From NCBI RefSeq assembly GCF_000522985.1, contig NZ_CP007129.1, positions 434,001 through 498,000 on the forward strand: a stretch of DNA of 64,000 bases, in the 5' to 3' direction. This DNA is from Gemmatirosa kalamazoonensis. Its GTDB lineage: Bacteria; Gemmatimonadota; Gemmatimonadetes; Gemmatimonadales; Gemmatimonadaceae. This document shows positions 6,301-15,109 of the stretch, in pieces (the stretch's first letter is position 1; the number at the start of each line of letters is the position of its first letter). The translations under genes and the position numbers were made by a program. The notes under the pieces are model-generated. The model saw nothing but the letters and a program-made list of their open reading frames with translations. It was not told the DNA's origin and did not search any database.

Positions 6301-8933
6301 CTGCTGTTCCGGCAGTCGGGACTCGGGACCCGGGACTCGGGACTCGACCGCCGTCCGCCCACGAGTCCCGAGTCCCGAGTCCCGAGTCCCGACTCCCCGA
6401 GTCCCGACTCCCCAGTCCCGCCGCCTTGGCGGTCTACAAGTTCGGCGGCGCCTCCCTCGCCACGCCCGACGCGGTCGCCCACGCCGTGTCGCTCGTCGCG
6501 CGGCGCGATGGCGCGCCGACGGTCGTCGTCACCTCCGCGCTCGCCGGCGTGACCGACGCGCTGCTCGCCGTCGCGCACGCGGCGGCCACCGCGACGCCCG
6601 CGCAGCTCGACGCCGCGCTCGGCCGCCTGCGCGCCACGCACGCCGCCGTCCTCGACGCGCTGCTCGACGGCGACGACGCGCGCACGCTGCACGACGCGCT
6701 CGACGCTTCGCTGGCCGAGGTCGCGGCGCTCGCCGCGGCCGCGCGCGCCATCGGTGAGCTGGCGCCGCGCGAGGTGGACCGCGTCGTCGCGCGCGGGGAG
6801 CGGCTCGCCGCGCGCATCGTCGCCGCGGCGCTCGGTCGCGCCGGCGTGCGTGCCGAGTACGTCGACGCGACCGATCTCGTCGTGACGGACGGCGCGTACG
6901 GCGAGGCGGCCCCCGATCTCGCGGCCACCGCGCCCGCCGCGCGGCGCGTGCTGCGGCCGCTGCTGCGCGCGCGCGTGGTGCCGGTGGTGCCGGGATTCGT
7001 CGGCCGCGGTCCGCGCGGCGAGACCGTGACGCTCGGGCGCGGCGGTTCCGACCTCTCCGCCACCGTGCTCGCCGCGGCCCTGGGCGCGCGGCGCGTGGTG
7101 CTGTGGAAGGACGTGCCGGGGCTGCTCACCGCCGACCCGCGCGCGGTGCCTAACGCGCGCGTCGTGCCGCGGCTCGGCGCGCGCGAGGCGGCGGCGCTCG
7201 CGCACTACGGCGCGAAGGTGCTGCACCCGCGCGCGCTGGCGCCGCTCGCGCTCGCGCCGGCGGGGAAGGGCACGCGCGTGCTCGTGCGGCCGTTCGCGCG
7301 GCCGGACGAGCGCGGCACCGAGATCGTCGCGCGGCGCGTGGAGTCGCGCGCGCCGGTCGTCGCGGTCGCGGCGACCATGGACCAGGCGATCGTGCGGGTC
7401 GTCGGACGCGGGCTGCACGCGCTCCCCGGCGTCGCGGCGCGCGCGCTCGCCGCGCTGCACGCCGCAGGCGTGCCGGTCTCGCTCGTGTCGCAGGCGGCGT
7501 CGGCGTACGACGTGTCGGTCACCGTCGACGGCGCGCGTGCCGCGCACGCGCTCGACGCGCTGCGCCGCGCGCTCGCGCCGGAGCTCGCGAGCGGGGAGCT
7601 GGAGTCGGTCGACGCGCGCGTCGGCGTCGCGACGGTGGGCGTCGTCGGCGCGTGCGCGGCGGACGACGCGCGCGCGGCCGCCCGTGCGCTCACGACGCTC
7701 GCCGACGCCGGGATCGCGCCGCTCGCCACGGCGCAGGGCGCGGCGGGCGCGAGTCTGTCGCTCGTCGTCGACGCGACGCGCGCGGTGGAGGCGCAGCGCG
7801 CGCTCCACGAGGCGTTCCGGCTGCATGAGCCGGCGGCGGCGCGCACGGCGCGCGTCGCGCGCACCGACGTGGTGCTGTTGGGCGCCGGCGCGATCGGACG
7901 CGAGCTCGCGGCGCAGATCGCGGCCGCGGGCGCGCGCTCGCCGCTCCGCGTCTGCGCGCTGGTCGACCGCTCCGGCTTCGTGTTCGACGCGGGCGGGCTG
8001 TCGCGGCGCCGCATCGCGGAGCTGTGCGGCGCGAAGGTCGCGGGACGTCCGCTCGCGCTCGCTCCCGGCGCGCGCGCGGCGACGGCGGCGGAGGCGCTCG
8101 ACGCCATCGCGGCGCACCGGCCGTCGCGGCCCGTACTCGTCGACGTCACCGCCGCCGACACCGGTGCGCTGCTGGAGCGCGCGTTAGGCACCGGCTGGGA
8201 CGTGGTGCTGGCGAACAAGGTGCCGCTCGCCGCGCCGCAGGAGGCGGTGGACCGGCTGCACGCCGCGGGGCGGGCCGGCGGCGGACGGCTGCTGCACGAG
8301 GCGACGGTCGGCGCGGGCCTCCCCGTGATCGACACGCTGCGCAAGCTGCTCGAGGCGGGAGACCGCGTGCAGCGCATCGAGGGGTGTCCGTCGGGGACGC
8401 TCGGCTTCCTGTTCGGGGAGCTGGGACGCGGCCTCGCGTTCTCGGCCGCGCTGCGCGACGCGATGGCGCGCGGCTACACCGAGCCGGACCCGCGCGACGA
8501 TCTCTCGGGGCAGGACGTCGCGCGCAAGGCGCTCATCCTCGCCCGACTGCTCGGCTTCCGCGGCGACCTGTCGGACGTCGCGGTGGAGTCGCTCGTGCCG
8601 GAGGCCATGCGCGCGCTGCCGCGCGACGCGTTCCTCGCGCGGCTCGCGGAGCTCGACGCGCCGTGGGAGGCGCGCGTGCGCGCGGCGCGGGCGCAGGGGC
8701 GCGTGCTCCGCTACCGCGTGCGCGTGACGCGGCGCCGCATCGCCGTCGGGCTCGTGGCCGTCGCGCCGTCGGATCCGTTGGGCGCGCTGAGCGGCACCGA
8801 CAACCAGTTCGCGTTCACCACGGCGCGATATCGCGCGCAGCCTCTGGTCGTGACCGGGCCGGGCGCGGGCGCCGCGGTGACGGCATCGGGGGTCTACGGC
8901 GACCTCCTGCGGCTGGCGGCCGAGCGGCGTTAG
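6297..8933 (+). CDS. thrA: Bifunctional aspartokinase / homoserine dehydrogenase
   Basis: An 878-residue fusion that catalyses the first and third steps of the aspartate pathway and so supplies homoserine to MetX. Aspartokinase begins at VYKFGGASLA (about residue 45). ACT-type regulatory sequence spans about 360-500 (ATMDQAIVRVVGRG, LPGVAARALAALHAAGVPVS). Homoserine dehydrogenase starts at VVLLGAGAIGRELAAQIA (about 524), with ANKVPLAAP near 639. The third ATGA overlap with metB makes 6297 the coupled start, but residues 3-43 are the translation of a GGGACTC inverted-repeat array. An in-frame TTG at 6426, right before the kinase fold, is the alternative start. The stop codon TAG lies inside a GTTAGGC motif. 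Confidence 0.88.
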   Translation: MTAVPAVGTRDPGLGTRPPSAHESRVPSPESRLPESRLPSPAALAVYKFGGASLATPDAVAHAVSLVARRDGAPTVVVTSALAGVTDALLAVAHAAATATPAQLDAALGRLRATHAAVLDALLDGDDARTLHDALDASLAEVAALAAAARAIGELAPREVDRVVARGERLAARIVAAALGRAGVRAEYVDATDLVVTDGAYGEAAPDLAATAPAARRVLRPLLRARVVPVVPGFVGRGPRGETVTLGRGGSDLSATVLAAALGARRVVLWKDVPGLLTADPRAVPNARVVPRLGAREAAALAHYGAKVLHPRALAPLALAPAGKGTRVLVRPFARPDERGTEIVARRVESRAPVVAVAATMDQAIVRVVGRGLHALPGVAARALAALHAAGVPVSLVSQAASAYDVSVTVDGARAAHALDALRRALAPELASGELESVDARVGVATVGVVGACAADDARAAARALTTLADAGIAPLATAQGAAGASLSLVVDATRAVEAQRALHEAFRLHEPAAARTARVARTDVVLLGAGAIGRELAAQIAAAGARSPLRVCALVDRSGFVFDAGGLSRRRIAELCGAKVAGRPLALAPGARAATAAEALDAIAAHRPSRPVLVDVTAADTGALLERALGTGWDVVLANKVPLAAPQEAVDRLHAAGRAGGGRLLHEATVGAGLPVIDTLRKLLEAGDRVQRIEGCPSGTLGFLFGELGRGLAFSAALRDAMARGYTEPDPRDDLSGQDVARKALILARLLGFRGDLSDVAVESLVPEAMRALPRDAFLARLAELDAPWEARVRAARAQGRVLRYRVRVTRRRIAVGLVAVAPSDPLGALSGTDNQFAFTTARYRAQPLVVTGPGAGAAVTASGVYGDLLRLAAERR
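6314..6420. repeat. Inverted array of 7-bp unit (GGGACTC) inside the thrA 5' end
   Basis: The left arm (6314-6346) carries tandem GGGACTC/GGGACCC units. The right arm (6362-6420) carries their reverse complement GAGTCCC, with two slightly different units near the end. It lies between the metB stop and the first conserved thrA codon and is in frame without stops. As RNA it would form a long stem at the start of thrA. Confidence 0.85.
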
Positions 8934-8946
8934 GCGTGGCATTCAC

Positions 8947-9088
8947 GGCTCCACGTACGTGTTTTCGTTGGACTGAAGGAGGACTGAAGAGGGACTGAAG
9001 AAGGACCAAACACAAGAAAGTGTTGTTGGTCCTTCTTGAGTCCTTCTTCAGTCCTCCTTCAGTCCTACAAGAACACGTACGTGGAGCC
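8947..9088. repeat. Long palindromic repeat, family A, copy 1
   Basis: About 142 bp with termini GGCTCCACGTACGTG and CACGTACGTGGAGCC. The arms hold three GGACTGAAG-type units of 10-11 bp and meet at GGACCAA/TTGGTCC around a 16-base loop. It lies between convergent genes (thrA and the 9103-9699 gene), so here it could act as a bidirectional terminator. Two further copies lie near 29.4 and 55.8 kb. Confidence 0.9.
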
Positions 9089-9102
9089 AGGCCCGCCGCG
9101 CG

Positions 9103-9699
9103 TCACGCCGCGCGCGTCCCGTCGCGGATCGCGCGCTCGATGCGCTCTTCCGTCGCCTTCCGCTCGCGCTCGCGCTGCTCCTCCGCGCGCAGCCGCTCGG
9201 CCTCCAGGCGCGTCGCCTCGGCCATCGCGGTGACGAGCGCTTCGCGCTCGTGCTCCTCCTCGGCCGTGCGCGCTTCCTCCTCCGCGCGTCGCGCGATCGA
9301 CTCGGCCCGCGCCGCGGCCTCCGCGGCCTCGCGCTCGGCGGCCGCCTTCCGCGCCGCCTCGCGCTGGCGCCGCGCCTCCTCGCGCGCCCGCTCGGCGGCG
9401 GCCTGGCGGGCGGCGCGGGCGATCCGGCGGCGGCGGTCGATCGCCCCCGCGCGTGCGGCGGCGGCGACCATGCCGAGCCCCGCCGCCACCACCGCGTCCA
9501 CCAGGCAGCGCCACTGCAGCGTGATCGCCAGCGCGCGCTCCGCCCGGTGCGTGATGGCCAGCACGCCGAGGGCGATCCCTGTCACGCCCACGACGACGAG
9601 CGCGAAGACGGCCGTGCGGGTCGTCCACACGAGCAGTCGCAGCGGCAGGTCGAGCGTCACCGCTTCGGGAGCGGTGGCGGCGGGGGCGGAGGTGCTCAC
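9103..9699 (-). CDS. Membrane protein with long charged coiled-coil tail
   Basis: A 198-residue protein of no recognised family. Two hydrophobic segments (about residues 20-45, LVWTTRTAVFALVVVGVTGI, and 55-75, CLVDAVVAAGLGMVAAAA) are followed by about 120 residues almost wholly of Ala, Glu and Arg with heptad character, predicted as a long helix or coiled coil. I chose GTG at 9699 (VSTSAPAATAPEAVTL) because upstream in-frame sequence is antisense to the ligase gene. The start is weak: no clear Shine-Dalgarno. It converges on thrA across the family A repeat. The role is unknown; ORF length, membrane pattern and isolation from other frames support a real gene. Confidence 0.6.
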   Translation of the reverse strand: MSTSAPAATAPEAVTLDLPLRLLVWTTRTAVFALVVVGVTGIALGVLAITHRAERALAITLQWRCLVDAVVAAGLGMVAAAARAGAIDRRRRIARAARQAAAERAREEARRQREAARKAAAEREAAEAAARAESIARRAEEEARTAEEEHEREALVTAMAEATRLEAERLRAEEQRERERKATEERIERAIRDGTRAA

Positions 9700-9788
9700 G
9701 ATGAAACGACGATCCTCGCCCCAAAACGTCTCGCGCGGGCCGCCGCCGGGTCGCCCGGGAACACATCCTGCGCTCGGCGAACGTCGAG

Positions 9789-10838
9789 ATGCCGACCTCC
9801 ACCAAGCGCACGCCCGCCGCCGCGCGCCGCGGCGCGGGGCCCTTCCTCCCGATCCCGGAGCCGATGTACGCGACCATCGGCCGCGAGGTGCCGACGGAGC
9901 CGGGATGGGTGTTCGAGCCGAAGTACGACGGCATGCGCGTGCTCGCGTTCGCGGCGCCGGGCATGCCGACGCGCCTCGTGACGCGCAACGGCGCCGACAA
10001 GGCCGCGCAGTTCCCCGAGGTGGCCGATGCCGTCGCCGCGCTCGCCCGCCGTCGCCGCCGCGCACTCGTGCTCGACGGCGAGGTCGTCGCGCTCGACCGC
10101 CGCGGCCGGCCGGCGCGCTTCCAGGCGCTGCAGGCGCGGCTCCACATGAAGGATCCCGAGGAGATCGCCGAGCGCGTCGAGGACACGCCGGCGGCGCTGC
10201 TCGCGTTCGACCTGCTGCAGAGCGGCGACCGGTCGCTGCTCGACGCGCCGTGGCGCGAGCGTCGCGAGGCGCTCGACGCGCTGCTCGCGTCGGTCGACCT
10301 CGACGCGCTGCGGTTAGGCACCGTGCTGCGCGGGAGCGGCGCATCGGCGGTCGCGGCGGCGCACAAGCGCGGCTGGGAGGGCGTCATCGCGAAGCGCGCC
10401 GACGGCACGTATCGCCCCGGCGAGCGCGCCGACGACTGGCAGAAGCTGAAGGTGGAGCACCGGCAGGAGCTCGTCGTCGGCGGCTTCACGGAGCCGCGCC
10501 GCACGCGGCCGTACCTCGGCGCGCTGCTGCTCGGCTACTACGACCGCGACGGCCGCTTCGTCTACGCGGGCCACACCGGCGGCGGCTTCACGCGCGAGGG
10601 GCTGCGCGTGATGCGCGCGCGGCTCGACGCGCTGGAGCGCGCGAAGCCGCCGTTCGTCGACCCGCCGCGCCCGAACGAGGCGGTGCACTGGGTGAAGCCC
10701 GACGTCGTCGTCGAGGTGAAGTTCGCCGAATGGACGGCGGACGGACGCCTGCGGCAGCCGATCTACGTCGGGACGCGCGACGACAAGAACGCGCGCGACG
10801 TGACGCGGGAAGCGGAGAGCGTGCAGGGGAAGGGCTGA
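9789..10838 (+). CDS. ATP-dependent DNA ligase, LigD-type ligase domain only
   Basis: A 349-residue ATP-dependent DNA ligase. The nucleotidyl-lysine motif is EPKYDGMRV (Lys near residue 45). Motif III-like LVLDGEVVALD follows near 95, motif IV WEGVIAKR near 196, and motif V DDWQKLKVEHR near 216. The OB-fold domain begins at ELVVGGFTEPR and ends at VVEVKFAEWT. It lacks the polymerase and phosphoesterase domains of full LigD. It may act in non-homologous end joining with a Ku protein or in repair; no Ku gene is in the window. It starts 89 bases from the divergent coiled-coil gene, with ATG 9789 the only sensible start. Confidence 0.9.
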   Translation: MPTSTKRTPAAARRGAGPFLPIPEPMYATIGREVPTEPGWVFEPKYDGMRVLAFAAPGMPTRLVTRNGADKAAQFPEVADAVAALARRRRRALVLDGEVVALDRRGRPARFQALQARLHMKDPEEIAERVEDTPAALLAFDLLQSGDRSLLDAPWRERREALDALLASVDLDALRLGTVLRGSGASAVAAAHKRGWEGVIAKRADGTYRPGERADDWQKLKVEHRQELVVGGFTEPRRTRPYLGALLLGYYDRDGRFVYAGHTGGGFTREGLRVMRARLDALERAKPPFVDPPRPNEAVHWVKPDVVVEVKFAEWTADGRLRQPIYVGTRDDKNARDVTREAESVQGKG

Positions 10839-10894
10839 GCTATCCGATCCCGCCGGGCGCGCGTACGTTGGACGCGCCTCAGCGGAGATCGGCC

Positions 10895-13711
10895 ATGGCT
10901 GCCATCGATCGCGACCGTTGGCGTGTGATCGAGCCGCTGCTCGACAGCGCGCTGGAGCTGCCGATGGAGCAGCGCGACGGCTGGCTCGACGCCCTGCGCG
11001 CGGAGTCGCCCACCCTCGCTGCGGACCTCGCGGCGCTGCTCGACGCGGAGCGCTCCGCGGACCGGCGCGGGCTGCTCGTCGAGCCGCTCGCGACGCCGTT
11101 CACGAACGCGCTCGGCGGCTCGCTCGAGGGGACGGAGCTCGGCGCGTACACGCTCGAGCGCCCGTTAGGCCACGGCGGCATGGGCTCCGTGTGGCTCGCC
11201 CGCCGCACCGACGGACGGTTCGAGGGACGCGTCGCGGTGAAGCTGCTCGCCCTCGCGCTGCTCACGCGCGCCGGTCAGGAGCGGTTCCGCCGCGAGGGCT
11301 CCGCGCTCGCGCGCCTCACGCATCCCGGCATCGCGCGGCTGCTCGACGCGGGCGTGAGCGCGGGCGGCCAGCCGTATCTCGTCCTCGAGTACGTCGACGG
11401 CGTGACGATCGACGCGTGGGCCGACGCGCGATCGTTAGGCACCACCGAGCGCGTGCGACTCGTGCTCGACGTGCTCGACGCGGTCGCCCACGCGCACGCG
11501 AACCTCGTCGTGCACCGCGACCTCAAGCCGTCGAACATCCTCGTGACGGCCGACGGCCACGCCAAGCTGCTCGACTTCGGCATCGCGAAGCTGCTGGACG
11601 TCGACGTTGCGGCGCGCACGACGCTCACCGCGGAGGAGGGGCGCGCGCTGACCCCGGAGTTCGCGGCGCCCGAGCAGGTGCGCGGCGACCCGGTCACCAC
11701 CGCGACCGACGTCTACGCGGCGGGCGTGCTGCTCTATCTCCTGCTCTCCGGCCGCCACCCGACCGCCGAGGGCCGTCGCACGCCCACCGACGTCGTCGCC
11801 GCGACGCTGGCGGTGCAGCCCGCGCGGCTCGGGCTCGGCGACCTCGACACGATCCTCGCGAAGGCGCTGCGCAAGGAGCCGCACGAGCGCTACCAGACGG
11901 CGGCCGCGCTCGCCGACGATCTGTCGCGCTACCTGCGCCACGAGCCGGTGCGCGCGCGCGGCGACTCGCTCGCCTACCGCGTGCGGAAGTTCGTGCGCCG
12001 CCACCGGGTCGCCGTCGCCGGTGCGGCGGCGGGCGTGGTGCTGCTCGCCGGCGCGGGGCTGCGCGAGCGCACCCTGCGCGCGCGCGCGCAGGCGGAGGCG
12101 CGCAAGGCGGCGGTGGTGGCCCAGTACCTCGAGAGCGTGTTCGGCGGCGCCGATCCGTACGGGGTGCCTAACGAGAAGCCGGGCGACGTCACGGCGCGCG
12201 TGCTCCTCGACCGCGGCGCTGCGCGCATCGACTCCGCGCTCGCCGGCGAGCCCGACGTGCAGGCGCAGCTGCGCGTCGCGCTGGGACGCGTCTACGTGAG
12301 CCTCGGCGTCTTCGACCGCGCCGTGCCGGTGCTGCGACGCGCGCTCGGCCAGCGGCGCACGCTGTACGGCCCGCGACACCCGGCGGTCGCCGAGGTGGCC
12401 AACGCGCTCGGCGTGGCCTTGCGGGAGGTGGACAGCCTCGATGCGGCCGAGCCGCTGCTGCGCGAGGCGCTCGCCCAGCGCCGCGCGTTCGCGTCGGGGC
12501 CCGACACCGGGGTGGCGACGAGCCTGCGGGATCTCAGCGTCCTCCTCGAGGAGCGCGACGACCTCGCCGGCGCGGAGCGGCTGCTGCGCGAGGCGCTCGC
12601 CATCCGACGGTCGGTGTACGGACCGGCGAGCGAGCAGGTGGCCGCGTCGCTCGGCGACCTCGGGGTGCTGTTCTACCAGCAGAGCCGCTACGACGAGGCC
12701 GAGCCGCTGCAGCGTCAGGCGCTCGCGATCAAGCGGCGCCTCTACGGCGACGAGCACGTGATCACCGCGTTCACGATGCACGACCTGGCGCAGGTGCAGG
12801 CGCAGCGCGACCACCTCGCGGAGGCCGAGTCGCTCTACCGCCGCGCGCTCGCGGTGGACCGCAAGGCGTTAGGCAGCGCGCATCCGGTGGTCGTGCTCGA
12901 CCTCAACAACTTCGGCGACATGCTCTATCGCCTGGCGGGGCGTCCCGGCGACGCGGTGCCGCTGCTGCGCGAGTCGCTCGCGATCACGCGGAAGCTGTAC
13001 GGCGCGCGACACCGCGACGCCGCGGCGGCCCTCAACAACCTCAGCAACGCGCTGCGCGGCATCGGCGACTTCGCGGGCGCCGAGGCGGCGGTGCGCGAGG
13101 CGATGGAGATCAACACCGCGCTCTACGGGCCGGAGCACAGCAGGGTCGCGCTCAACCTGAACAGTCTCGGCGGCGTCCTCGCCCAGTCGGGGCGCAACGA
13201 GGAGGCGATCCCGATCTTCCGGCAGGCGCTCGCGCTGACCGCGCGCACGGAGGGGCCGGACGACCAGAACACGCTCGTCACCACGAGCAATCTCGGACGA
13301 GCGCTGCGCGACGCGGGGCACCTGGCGGAGGCCGAGCGGGTGCTCCGCGCGCTGCTCGCCCGCTCCGACACGGCGACGGCGGCGCACCGACTGATCCAAC
13401 GCACCGTGCTCGTCGCCCTCGGCCGCACCCTGACGCAGACCGGCCGCGCCGCGGAAGCACGACCGCTTCTCGAGCGCGGGCTCGCGCTCGCGAGCGGGCA
13501 GCTCACGGCGAGCGACCCACGCCTCGCCGACGCGCGCTATGGCCTCGGCGCGTGCCTGGTGGAGCTCGGGGAGTACGCGCGCGCCGACACGCTGCTGCGC
13601 CAGGCGCGCGCCGCGCTGGACCCGCAGCGGCGCGCGCAGCCGCTGCTTTCCGCGCTCACCGACACGGCGCTCGCCCGCCTCGCCGAGCGCTCGGGAGGTC
13701 GGACCAAGTAG
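10895..13711 (+). CDS. Ser/Thr protein kinase with transmembrane segment and TPR array
   Basis: A 938-residue membrane kinase. Cytoplasmic kinase: glycine loop GHGGMGSVWLARR near residue 92, VAVKLLALALL with the ATP lysine, catalytic HRDLKPSNILV near 207, DFGIAK near 228, and the APE-like motif in FAAPEQV. A single transmembrane helix lies near 372-393 (VAVAGAAAGVVLLAGAG). After it come about ten tetratricopeptide repeats of the kinesin-light-chain type (for example YDEAEPLQRQALAIKRRLYG). The N-terminal 70 residues are the helical domain that precedes such kinases in this phylum. The TPR part probably senses or recruits partners. The substrate is unknown. Confidence 0.9.
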   Translation: MAAIDRDRWRVIEPLLDSALELPMEQRDGWLDALRAESPTLAADLAALLDAERSADRRGLLVEPLATPFTNALGGSLEGTELGAYTLERPLGHGGMGSVWLARRTDGRFEGRVAVKLLALALLTRAGQERFRREGSALARLTHPGIARLLDAGVSAGGQPYLVLEYVDGVTIDAWADARSLGTTERVRLVLDVLDAVAHAHANLVVHRDLKPSNILVTADGHAKLLDFGIAKLLDVDVAARTTLTAEEGRALTPEFAAPEQVRGDPVTTATDVYAAGVLLYLLLSGRHPTAEGRRTPTDVVAATLAVQPARLGLGDLDTILAKALRKEPHERYQTAAALADDLSRYLRHEPVRARGDSLAYRVRKFVRRHRVAVAGAAAGVVLLAGAGLRERTLRARAQAEARKAAVVAQYLESVFGGADPYGVPNEKPGDVTARVLLDRGAARIDSALAGEPDVQAQLRVALGRVYVSLGVFDRAVPVLRRALGQRRTLYGPRHPAVAEVANALGVALREVDSLDAAEPLLREALAQRRAFASGPDTGVATSLRDLSVLLEERDDLAGAERLLREALAIRRSVYGPASEQVAASLGDLGVLFYQQSRYDEAEPLQRQALAIKRRLYGDEHVITAFTMHDLAQVQAQRDHLAEAESLYRRALAVDRKALGSAHPVVVLDLNNFGDMLYRLAGRPGDAVPLLRESLAITRKLYGARHRDAAAALNNLSNALRGIGDFAGAEAAVREAMEINTALYGPEHSRVALNLNSLGGVLAQSGRNEEAIPIFRQALALTARTEGPDDQNTLVTTSNLGRALRDAGHLAEAERVLRALLARSDTATAAHRLIQRTVLVALGRTLTQTGRAAEARPLLERGLALASGQLTASDPRLADARYGLGACLVELGEYARADTLLRQARAALDPQRRAQPLLSALTDTALARLAERSGGRTK

Positions 13712-13795
13712 CGCGTGTCGTGTTTCGCGGCGCCTTTGCGTCTGATGGGATGGCGGCGAGCGGTCCCCCTCTTCTCCGTCCCATGAGGTCCCGTC

Positions 13796-14479
13796 ATGCG
13801 AAAGGTGCTCGGACTCGTCGCGGTGGCGCTGCTGCTCCCGCTCCCGGCGCGCGCGCAGGTGCAGGTGCTCGACTTCGAGGGGATCGGGGACTTCGACCCG
13901 ATCGGCAACGCGTACCCGGGCGTCTCGTTCTTCGGCAACGCCGTCGCGCTCGAGCAGGTCGGGTTCAACGTCACCGACCCGTGTCAGGGAAGCAGCGGCT
14001 TCCCGAACGCGCCCTCGGGCTGCGGGGTGCTGTTCTACTACACGAACCAGCTCGGGAGCAACGCGGGGATCAACGTCGCGTCGGGGTTCTCGAACGGGTT
14101 CTCGTTCTTCTACTACGCGAAGTACGCCACGGGCAATCCGGCATCGTTCGGCGTGTACAGTGGCCTGAACGGCACCGGCACGCTGCTCGGCTCCGGCGGG
14201 CTGCCGTACTACGGGTTCGGGCAGGGGACGAACACGTGGGGACCGGCGGGGTTCAGCTTCCTCGGCAGCGCGCAGTCGGTCGTGTTCACGAACGCGGGCG
14301 GGAGCCTGATCTTCGACAACATGACGCTCGGCAGCGGCATGCCGGCGGACGCCGCGCCGCCCCCAGGGGGCGACGGGGGAGACGGCGCGGTCGCCCCGGA
14401 GCCGGCGTCGTTCGTGCTGTTAGGCACCGGCTTCGGCGCGCTCGCCGTCGTCTCGCGACGCCGCCGGACGGTCCGTTAG
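13796..14479 (+). CDS. PEP-CTERM sorting-signal secreted protein
   Basis: A 227-residue exported protein. It has a signal peptide (MRKVLGLVAVALLLPLPARA, cleavage near residue 21) and a C-terminal PEP-CTERM signal: APEPASFVLLGTGFGALAVV followed by SRRRR (residues 199-224). The mature part is rich in Gly, Ser, Asn, Phe and Tyr, with few charges. A GGDGGDG linker precedes the sorting signal. Such proteins are processed by an exosortase and usually end up at the surface or in exopolysaccharide; no exosortase gene is in this window. ATG 13796 follows GAGGTCCC. Its TAG stop overlaps the TAA stop of the convergent sigma gene within one GTTAGGC motif. Confidence 0.88.
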   Translation: MRKVLGLVAVALLLPLPARAQVQVLDFEGIGDFDPIGNAYPGVSFFGNAVALEQVGFNVTDPCQGSSGFPNAPSGCGVLFYYTNQLGSNAGINVASGFSNGFSFFYYAKYATGNPASFGVYSGLNGTGTLLGSGGLPYYGFGQGTNTWGPAGFSFLGSAQSVVFTNAGGSLIFDNMTLGSGMPADAAPPPGGDGGDGAVAPEPASFVLLGTGFGALAVVSRRRRTVR

Positions 14480-15042
14480 GCCTCGTCGAGCACCGTTCGC
14501 GCGAGCAGCAGGCGCGCCTTCCGCCAGTCGCGCTGCACGGTGCGCTCCGACACACCGCGCAGCGCGGCGATCTCGGCGAACGTCAGCCCCGAGAAGAAGT
14601 GCAGGTTCACCAGCTCGGCGAGCGCGGGCTCCAGCGTCGCCAGCTCCTCCAGCGCGTCGTCGAGGCGCTCGAGCTCCGCGGCCGTGCGCGCCGCTTCCGC
14701 CGACGGCTGCTCGTCGCCGGTGAGCGTGACCTCCGCGCGGCGGTCGCGCTTCTGCGCCCGGCCGCGGCGCGCGTAGTCGATCACGAGACGGCGCATCGCA
14801 CGCGACGCGTAGGCGAGGAAGCGGCCCCGTTCCGAGAACGCCGGCGCATCGCCTCCGACGATGTGCAGGTACGCCTCGTGGAGCAGCGTCGTCGTGCGCA
14901 GGCTGAGCGCGGCGCCGTCGCGCCGCAGGTGCGCGGCCGCGATCCGGTGCAGCTCGCGGTACAACGTCGCGAACAGCAGCTCCGCGGCGACGGGGTCGGC
15001 GGCGTCCGCGCGGCGGATGAGGGCGTCGAGGTCCGCGTCCAC
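14476..15042 (-). CDS. ECF-type RNA polymerase sigma factor
   Basis: A 188-residue sigma factor of the ECF-like group with the Sigma70_ECF/TIGR02999 pattern. Region 2 runs from LLFATLYRELHRIAAAHLRR through YASRAMRRLVIDYARR. Region 4 has the helix-turn-helix LTFAEIAALRGVSERTVQRD near residues 150-170. I chose GTG 15042 (VDADLDALIRRAD); a TTG at 15051 adds three residues. No anti-sigma factor is adjacent; the convergent neighbour is a PEP-CTERM protein and the divergent one a luciferase-like monooxygenase 67 bases away. This group is often paired with TPR-kinases in Gemmatimonadota, and the kinase at 10.9-13.7 kb may be its partner (inference). Confidence 0.85.
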   Translation of the reverse strand: MDADLDALIRRADAADPVAAELLFATLYRELHRIAAAHLRRDGAALSLRTTTLLHEAYLHIVGGDAPAFSERGRFLAYASRAMRRLVIDYARRGRAQKRDRRAEVTLTGDEQPSAEAARTAAELERLDDALEELATLEPALAELVNLHFFSGLTFAEIAALRGVSERTVQRDWRKARLLLARTVLDEA

Positions 15043-15109
15043 GGGCCCCAATGTACAACGTCCGCGCGGGTTGCTTGTCTTCGGAGATGACGACTCCGGA
15101 GCGACCGAC

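Noticed and set aside
8947-9088. Family A repeat as an ordinary intrinsic terminator
   Set aside because: There is no T tract, the arms are about 60 bases long with internal tandem units, and two of three copies lie between divergent genes.
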